Assembly: GCA_017562135.1 (NCBI GenBank)
Contig: QEYB01000715.1
Span: 620,001 to 684,000 of the forward strand
Source: Dipylidium caninum
Taxonomy: Eukaryota > Platyhelminthes > Cestoda > Cyclophyllidea > Dipylidiidae
Length of the DNA stretch: 64,000 bases
Direction of reading: 5' to 3'
Positions 58,046 through 64,000 of the stretch are shown piece by piece. The position numbers were made by a program, and so were the translations under genes. Below the pieces are notes generated by a model. The model was not told the DNA's origin. It was given only the letters and a program-made list of their open reading frames with translations, and made no database searches. Numbering within the stretch: position 1 is the stretch's first letter; every line of letters begins with the position of its first letter.

Positions 58046-59545
58046 ATGGGTGTTAAAGCCCCCTTGCTCTCAATATGGACAGGACCGTCTCTTCGTTTTG
58101 ATCTATTGGCCGAGTGTTCTACAACTCGGGCCCGCATGTGTCGTCTCTTCTTCCCTTCCCACTGCCCTGCGGGTCCTGTGGAGACGCCTATTTACATGCC
58201 GGTGGGTACTCAAGGTACTGTTAAGGGTGTGACGGTAGGTCAACTGGAAGCGGCTGACTGCCGACTACTCCTTGGAAACGCCTACCACCTCGGCCATCGG
58301 CCGGGACCTGAGGCGCTGGTTCGCGCGGGCGGATTGCATACGTTTATGTCGTGGCCTCGTGGCATCCTCACCGATTCAGGAGGTTTCCAGATGGTTTCTC
58401 TTTCTGAGCTCTCCTCTACAGACGAAAAAGGGACCCACTTTTGTTCTCCTCACGACGCTTCTGAAATGCTCCTTACACCAGAGGAGTCGGTAGGCCGAAT
58501 TCAGGCCTCCATTCAATCGGACATTGTGATGCAGTTAGACCATGTGCTTCATGTCAAGACCACGGGTGAAAAGGTCAATGAAGCTACGAGGCGCTCCGTC
58601 AGGTGGCTGGACAGATGCATTAAGGCACATGAACCCCAACTGCAAAGGCAAAGTCTCTTCGCCATCACACAAGGTGCTCTATCTCCAGATTTGCGCAATG
58701 AATGCATTGAGGAGATGCTGAAACGCAAGGATAAGGTGAAATGGCATCGTTTTATTCTCCATCATTACTAATTTTCGACTATGTTGCTGGAATTGATTTC
58801 TGGTTGATCCTCGTCTCTTGAAGTTAAAGTATATCATACTTATCCCCAATTTGCTATTCACTTTTGAAGGTACAAGGCTTTGCAATCGGCGGTTTAAGTG
58901 GAGGAGAAGCGAAGTCTGATTTTTGCCGTACTGTCTATCAATCGACAGGACTGTTGCCTCGAGACAGACCTCGATACTTAATGGGTGTTGGATTCCCAGT
59001 GGACCTGATTGTCTGCACGGCTCTGGGGTGTGACATGTTCGATTGTGTCTATCCTACCCGAACGGGGCGATTTGGCCACGCTCTCGTGGATTGGGGAATT
59101 GTACGCCATTTCTGCAATATCTCGTATTGTCTAAAAAGGAGGTCTGTAAGTAACCATTAACCCGTTTGTATTTTAGGTGAATCTTCGTTTGACCGAATAC
59201 ACCTACGACTTCCGTCCAATAGAGCCTGGATGCTCGTGCCCTGCATGCTCAGAAAACGTCTCCCGCTCATGGCTGCACGCTGCCTTGGGCGCTCGCCAGC
59301 CGAGCGCCGCCTCCTACATCACTTTGCACAACCTGACGTACTTGTTCCACCTCATGCGCCGCGCCAGAGAGTCAATCCTGGCTGACGCCTTTCCCGCCTT
59401 TGTTCGTGAATTCTTCCGCCGTCGTTGTAGACCACCAAGAAAACACTCCCGAGAGGATGAGTCCCACGTTGATGTGGAATACGAGTTTGATGAAGTCCCA
59501 CCTTGGTGCATTGAGGCGCTCAAGAAAGTTAACATTGATTTGTAG
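58046..59545 (+). CDS. QTRT1: Queuine tRNA-ribosyltransferase catalytic subunit 1 (TGT)
   Basis: Three exons, 58046-58735, 58870-59100 and 59177-59545 (all phase 0), encode 429 residues; the human enzyme has about 400. The enzyme swaps guanine 34 for queuine in GUN-anticodon tRNAs and works as a heterodimer with QTRT2. Visible signatures are [11 protein letters not shown] (51-61), [25 protein letters not shown] (general acid/base Asp110), [10 protein letters not shown], and [19 protein letters not shown] with the nucleophile Asp288. The zinc site is C326, C328, C331 and H358. The substrate-binding QLD is kept, but the next residue is His166 where the family has Asp, and LGH replaces LGL after YH. 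The insert [10 protein letters not shown] near the C-terminus is not typical. The start was chosen as the first in-frame Met after the candidate splice acceptor; the frame is open further upstream. Confidence 0.93.
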
Positions 59546-60167
59546 TATGGGTGTGTACTTTTTGTACAATTTAGACGTGATTCTGCACTTCTCTTGTTTT
59601 TGTTTGATCGTTTGGTTTAACCGGTGGCAGTCGAGTTTATTGCTTCTGTTATGCATTTCAAGCTTGCCTGCTCTAAGTAGGATTTGATCCATTCTGGAGG
59701 CGCCCATTGATGATTGATTGGACGGTCATCATTTGAACTGTCGGGGAAAGGAGCGTTTTCTTACAAGTGACTGGTGAGGCTTGACGCGCGTGGGAATGTC
59801 ATGTTCACTCAACCACCCTAAAGGATCATCAACAAGTCACTACTTGTAAATAAATAAATAATTTTTTTAAATACATGAGGTGGCGATGAAATTTGGACTT
59901 TCGGGGTGCGTGTCTGTGTGTCCGACTGCGTCACAGTAGTTAGCGACTTGGAAACTGCCTCACCGCGGTTACACGTTAAGTGCTAACACCAAGAATTCCC
60001 CGAGGTGAGGTAGCACGCAGGCAAGAGCCGGCGTCTTGGGGGCCCGACTCGATTCCCAAGACTCAAGGTTTTGGTTCTTCAAGAGTTCCTCTCGATGGTC
60101 ACTCATCCCACAAGAAGACTGCCCTTTTCGTGGTTTCATAGTTGTTCTGCTGCTTTGGACGAGTTTT
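59546..60167 (+). other. Gap between QTRT1 and PIGB with AT-rich repeat and poly(A)-type signals
   Basis: An (AATA)n run at 59848-59861 contains AATAAA hexamers and may serve QTRT1 3'-end formation about 300 bp after its stop. The rest, 59880-60167, has no recognised gene. Confidence 0.45.
59848..59861 (+). repeat. (AATA)n simple repeat with overlapping AATAAA signals
   Basis: Three TAAA-type units occur in the QTRT1-PIGB gap. They contain overlapping AATAAA hexamers on the coding strand, so the repeat may double as the QTRT1 polyadenylation signal. Confidence 0.5.
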
Positions 60168-60169
60168 AG
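60168..60169 (+). other. Candidate (trans-)splice acceptor 5 nt before the PIGB start
   Basis: A pyrimidine-containing stretch ends GTTTTAG at 60169, and the ATG of PIGB follows at 60175, leaving only five bases. Such a short leader is what spliced-leader trans-splicing produces. A cis-spliced non-coding 5' exon is the alternative. Confidence 0.4.
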
Positions 60170-60174
60170 GGTGG

Positions 60175-63100
60175 ATGGGCGTGAGTCAGGACAAGGCCGG
60201 AGCGCAACGTCCGAGGCTGGTGGCGCCGTCACAACAGGCCGGGAATTCAGGCAGTCTGGACTCGGTGTGGAGGCCTCCAAAGCGAAAATGCGAGACCAGC
60301 CTCCGTGGTAATGCGGCCCTTCTCTTGCCGGTTCTCATTGCTTTTCGCTTGTTCAACGCCGTGCTAATACAAACCACCTTTGTTCCGGATGAGGTGTGGC
60401 AGTCGGTCGAGGTGGCGCATCGGTGGGTTTTCGGGTTAGTGGAGCAATTCCTACTCCATATCATCTACTTTTCCTATTCAATTCGCCGGCATTTGATACG
60501 GTAGCGCTTACATTGACCATATTCTCACACTTTCTTTGTTTTTCAAAATAAGAGTTCTCATTTCGCACCCGCCAATTTTGCTACGTGATCTTACATTTGT
60601 CAAAATTTGCGGATTTTGGCAGGTAGGATTTTCCACTCCCCTTGAGATCAGATCTACTAAATACACACCACTTCTATGATGCCCTACGAGGGCTCGTGGG
60701 TGAATTGCGTGTCGCCAATGCCTTCTGTTTCTGGCAGTTAAATCTGGTTACCCTTTGGTGTCGGCTTCATTTCACGATGGCCACTTCGTGCGCAGGTACG
60801 GCGCGTTAACATGGGAATGGGACCCTCAAGTAGCAATTCGTTCGCCGCTCTACCCCCTTCTCTTCGCCGTGATGTACAAGACAATGGCCTTATTTGGCTT
60901 AGACTCACGTGATGCCATCGTCCTGCTGCCCCGTCTCCTCCATGGCCTCCTCGCCGGCCTCGTCGACTATGTCATTTACCTGATGGCCCTGCGGTTGGAC
61001 GGAAGATCTGCCAAGGTGACTAACGGCACACTGGGAGCCTGACGCGTGTTCCTCTCTCTTTTGATCCTCTCCTCACATGTTTTTGCATACTCCGCCACCA
61101 TCATGAGCAGTATTGCGCTTTGGTAGAAAAAAGCGAAAGGTGTTCCGAGTAAAAATGATGTGAAGGCACTGAAATGTCCGCCAATGTTCTGAATTAAATA
61201 GTAAAACTTCTTATGGTCCGACTGTATGATAATGGGTATTTAGCAAAGCAAAGTGGGGGACGATGATAGCTCCTTTAACCAGCTTTTGTGCTCTGCACTC
61301 CACCCCCTACCCTAGTTTCACTCTTTTGGCAACGCTGGAGAATTTTTTTGTAGGTTAGTCTAATTATACTGGGTGAAAGCAAGAAAATAACTTCACCAGG
61401 CAGATTTTTGAAATGCGATGTGTGTGTGGGCTTTTGTTTTGCGAGTAGTGGGTACTCCTGGCTGAGTTGACGAGCTGGTTCACCGCCTATTGCGCGCCGC
61501 GCAGCCTCAGCAACAGCCTCGAGTGGGGCGCTGAATGCACTGGCCTTTCGATACTATCCATGGCCCGCAATTCTTGGCATGTCCTCCCCACATGCAACTA
61601 TTGTCCCCTTCCTACTCCCTGTCTGTCTCTGTGTCCTGCTCCGCCCAACTGCCGCCATTCTTTGGGGCCCAGTGTGTCTCCACGTTTTCGTTCTACTGTG
61701 GTACGTTGATCGCTGCTGAAATTTATTGTGCCATTAGCGATGCTACTTCGCTGCTCCCCTCCTTTTAGGGTTGAACGCTCCTCCCGTGACTTTCGCCGAA
61801 CGCTCCTTCTCACCTCACTAATTGGTCTCTCTTGTGCTGCTATATCACTTGGCATTGACCGTCATGCTTTCGGCCGCTGGACGGTTAATCAGCTCAATTT
61901 TTTGCGCTTCAATTTCCTCTCGAATGGGGCCGACTTCTACGGTGTCCAGCCTTGGCACTGGTATCTCACGAGCGGCCTCCCCTCCACCCTCGTTCTGCAC
62001 TTGCCCCTGGCCCTCATGGGCTGGCTTTTCGACATCGTGACCCCCCTTTGTCGGCCGAAGAAGTCCCCTCATTCGTTCAAACATCCGGCACCGACGAAAG
62101 AGAAGACTGTTGCCGTGTACTTTGGTGCCTGGGTCGCATGGACAACCTTCGTTTACAGGTACTTTTCCCTCTGCTTGGAAGAGTACTACCATTTTTTTGT
62201 GAAGTTAGTACCTAGTGAATGCCCTGGTTAGTTGTAAATGTCTTGCCTAGGCCACTTTTATTTGAAGTAAATTTTCATACGAATTACCTATAATCCCCTC
62301 AAAAAGGAAGAAAATATTGTAAACAACTCATAAACAGACATTCTAGACTGTGACAATCTAACTCTGCTTTTAAGCCTACGCAAGATCAGTTGATGCCAGT
62401 TAAAAGTGAGTAATTTAGTGTGCCATTTCCTCCTGCCGACTTTCTACCAAACGCACCTAGAGGAATAACTTGTTTTTAGGGGTTATTATGAACAGAGGAT
62501 TAAGGGGACGAGTGACATTCAGTAGGGAATCCTTAATTTTACCCTCGTATTCACCGCGTATCGCCGAAGCAGTGTCCAAGTAGTGTATCTAATCTATTTA
62601 CCTCCGAGTAACATCGTCCCCGTTTTAGTTGCATAGCACACAAGGAGTTCCGCTTCCTCTTTCCGCTGTTCCCCCTGTTTATGTATCATGCCGGTCGAGG
62701 ATTTTATCACCTTAACCGCATTGGACGCAAGTCCCCGCGCTCACAGTCCTCCTGCTCGCCTCTACGGTTGCTCCTTTTCCTTGTCATCACGGTGAACCTG
62801 GCTGTGGGCGGCTACACCTGCCTTCTCCACCAGCGAGGGCCGGACGCGTTGATGTCAACGCTGGCCAGGCAGGCTGCGGCCGCCGACTGGTCCAATATGC
62901 GCCCGCAGCCCCGCCTTCTCTTCCTCATGCCGTGTCACAGCACGCCCCATCTGAGGTGGGTTCGGCAACCCTTCTGCATGCATTGTTCCCTTCGCCGCGA
63001 TGCCTCCATTATGCTCAATAGTGCTAAAAAACACATTTGCGAATGATATGATGCGTTTCCTTGTGGTCCTGAACTTGAGATTTCTCGAAGCACATAGTGA

Positions 63101-63893
63101 GACCATCAACAAATGCTCCAGGCCTCGCGAGCATGCTTCCGTGTTCCCTGGTGCATTTGCGCCAATGTCATTCTCGTGTCAAATTGAGTGTGCAATGCTG
63201 CAATGCAATGACCCGAACTGGACAAAGCCAAACCCTTTTGAAGTAACAGGGTTTTTTGTTTCACTTCGTGCTTATTCGCATAGTCCTCTTTCCTGTGTCA
63301 TCTCTCATGTCTGACTCGTATTTCTTATGTTGTTACGTGCGCTTGTGTCTGTTCTCGGATGAGCACTAAGTGCGGCAATGCGGCGCCCCACTCAAGTCTG
63401 CCTTATTATGCTGTTTGACAAATCGTTAGGGAAGCAAAAGAAACCAAGTATGAGTGAAAACATTGGCAATGCCAATAATGGACGCTTTCCCTCTTCTTTT
63501 AGTTACCTTCATGTGAATGTGAGCCTAAGGTTGCTCTCCTGTGATCCCGATCTTTCGGCTTGGCACAAAGCAGACGCTGGGAGCTACGTTGATGAGGCGG
63601 ATGCCTTTTACGAGGCGCCTACTCGTTGGCTTGATGCTAACTACCCCAGCGGGAGTGCGCTACCGCAGTACATAGCAACGTTCAGTGAGCTTATCGTTAA
63701 TGCCGACTATGGTTTGGGTGTGTTGCAGTGGTTTCGAGACAGGAATTATTCCATCTGCGGGGAGATATTTCACTCCTACGCCGTTTCGCATCGCAGACAC
63801 AGCAAACAGATTTTTGCATGGTGCGCTGCAGGCTGGAATCTCGGCTTGGCCAGCGAAAGGAGCAGCAGTGGTTTAAGATACTCATTCCTCTGA
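60175..63893 (+). CDS. PIGB: GPI mannosyltransferase 3 (PIG-B), with a one-base frameshift in exon 3
   Basis: Six exons, 60175-60434, 60796-61015, 61449-61700, 61769-62158, 62629-62955 and 63503-63893, total 1840 coding bases, one more than a multiple of three. PIG-B adds the third mannose to the GPI anchor precursor from dolichol-phosphate-mannose in the ER lumen. It is a multispanning GT-C fold enzyme. Visible signatures are FVPDEVWQSVEVAHR with the catalytic-type DE in the first lumenal loop, YGALTWEW, LRPTAAILW, FYGVQPWHWYL, AHKEFRFLFPL, LHQRGP, MPCHSTP and YVDEADAFY. In exon 3 the frame before the GGGG at 61525-61528 gives LTSWFTAYC...NSLEW. The family continuation ALNALAFRYYP and the LRPTAAILW segment lie in the +1 frame, and only that frame fits the phase-2 donor at 61701. 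Removing one G would give 612 residues. Either an assembly base error or a real null allele explains this. Confidence 0.92.
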
Positions 63894-63941
63894 CATGCCT
63901 CTCCCACATTCTTTCCTCATCTCCCACTGTTTTTTTTTTAA

Positions 63942-63947
63942 AATAAA
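63942..63947 (+). terminator. Polyadenylation signal AATAAA of PIGB
   Basis: AATAAA follows the PIGB stop codon (63891-63893) by 48 bases, after a run of T. It marks a short 3' UTR and supports the assigned gene end. Confidence 0.6.
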
Positions 63948-64000
63948 TCTGTTTTATACTTCTGTTGTCGAAAAGTAGCTCCTCCAGTAAACCATTACTC

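Noticed and set aside
1..64000. CRISPR arrays, bacterial operons, viral structural genes
   Set aside because: No regularly spaced direct repeats and no such genes were seen; all supported genes are spliced or typical animal genes.

Overview
This window is a eukaryotic chromosomal segment with multi-exon, GT-AG spliced genes on both strands. I see no prokaryotic operons, CRISPR array or virus. The tiny introns (two of exactly 30 nt in one gene), the compact strand-matched gene cluster with 3' splice-site-like AGs just before start codons, and the overall gene set fit a flatworm (Platyhelminthes), perhaps a tapeworm. That assignment is inference; no sequence search was possible.

Layout. Positions 1-42,700 are visibly GC- and CpG-rich and full of long spurious ORFs on both strands. 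This part holds an intronless rhodopsin-family GPCR (3734-5011, -), a gene resembling the C-terminus of schwannomin-interacting protein 1 (SCHIP1; exons 13257-18209, +), a 14-exon anosmin-1 (KAL1) homologue with signal peptide, WAP domain and FN3 domains (21764-36393, +), and a tristetraprolin-type CCCH zinc-finger gene whose second finger carries an in-frame TAA (41474-40404, -).

Positions 42,700-64,000 are AT-richer and more gene-dense. They hold a CCDC42/CFAP73-type coiled-coil axoneme gene (44267-46922, +), a calcineurin-B-homologous EF-hand gene (CHP1-like; 50827-49774, -), an EF-hand-less SCaMC-type mitochondrial carrier (53667-52318, -), and then three same-strand genes close together: a C2H2 zinc-finger protein with a Tyr-rich N-terminus (54369-57694, +), queuine tRNA-ribosyltransferase (QTRT1; 58046-59545, +) and the GPI mannosyltransferase PIGB (60175-63893, +), which carries a one-base frameshift.

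The genes do not form one pathway. The leading observations are the in-frame stop inside an otherwise intact CCCH finger, the single-G frameshift in PIGB (these two could share an assembly-error cause), the twin 30-nt introns, and the candidate spliced-leader acceptor sites before QTRT1, PIGB and the carrier. Exon models below were derived by hand by checking frame, splice phase and family resemblance across each junction.
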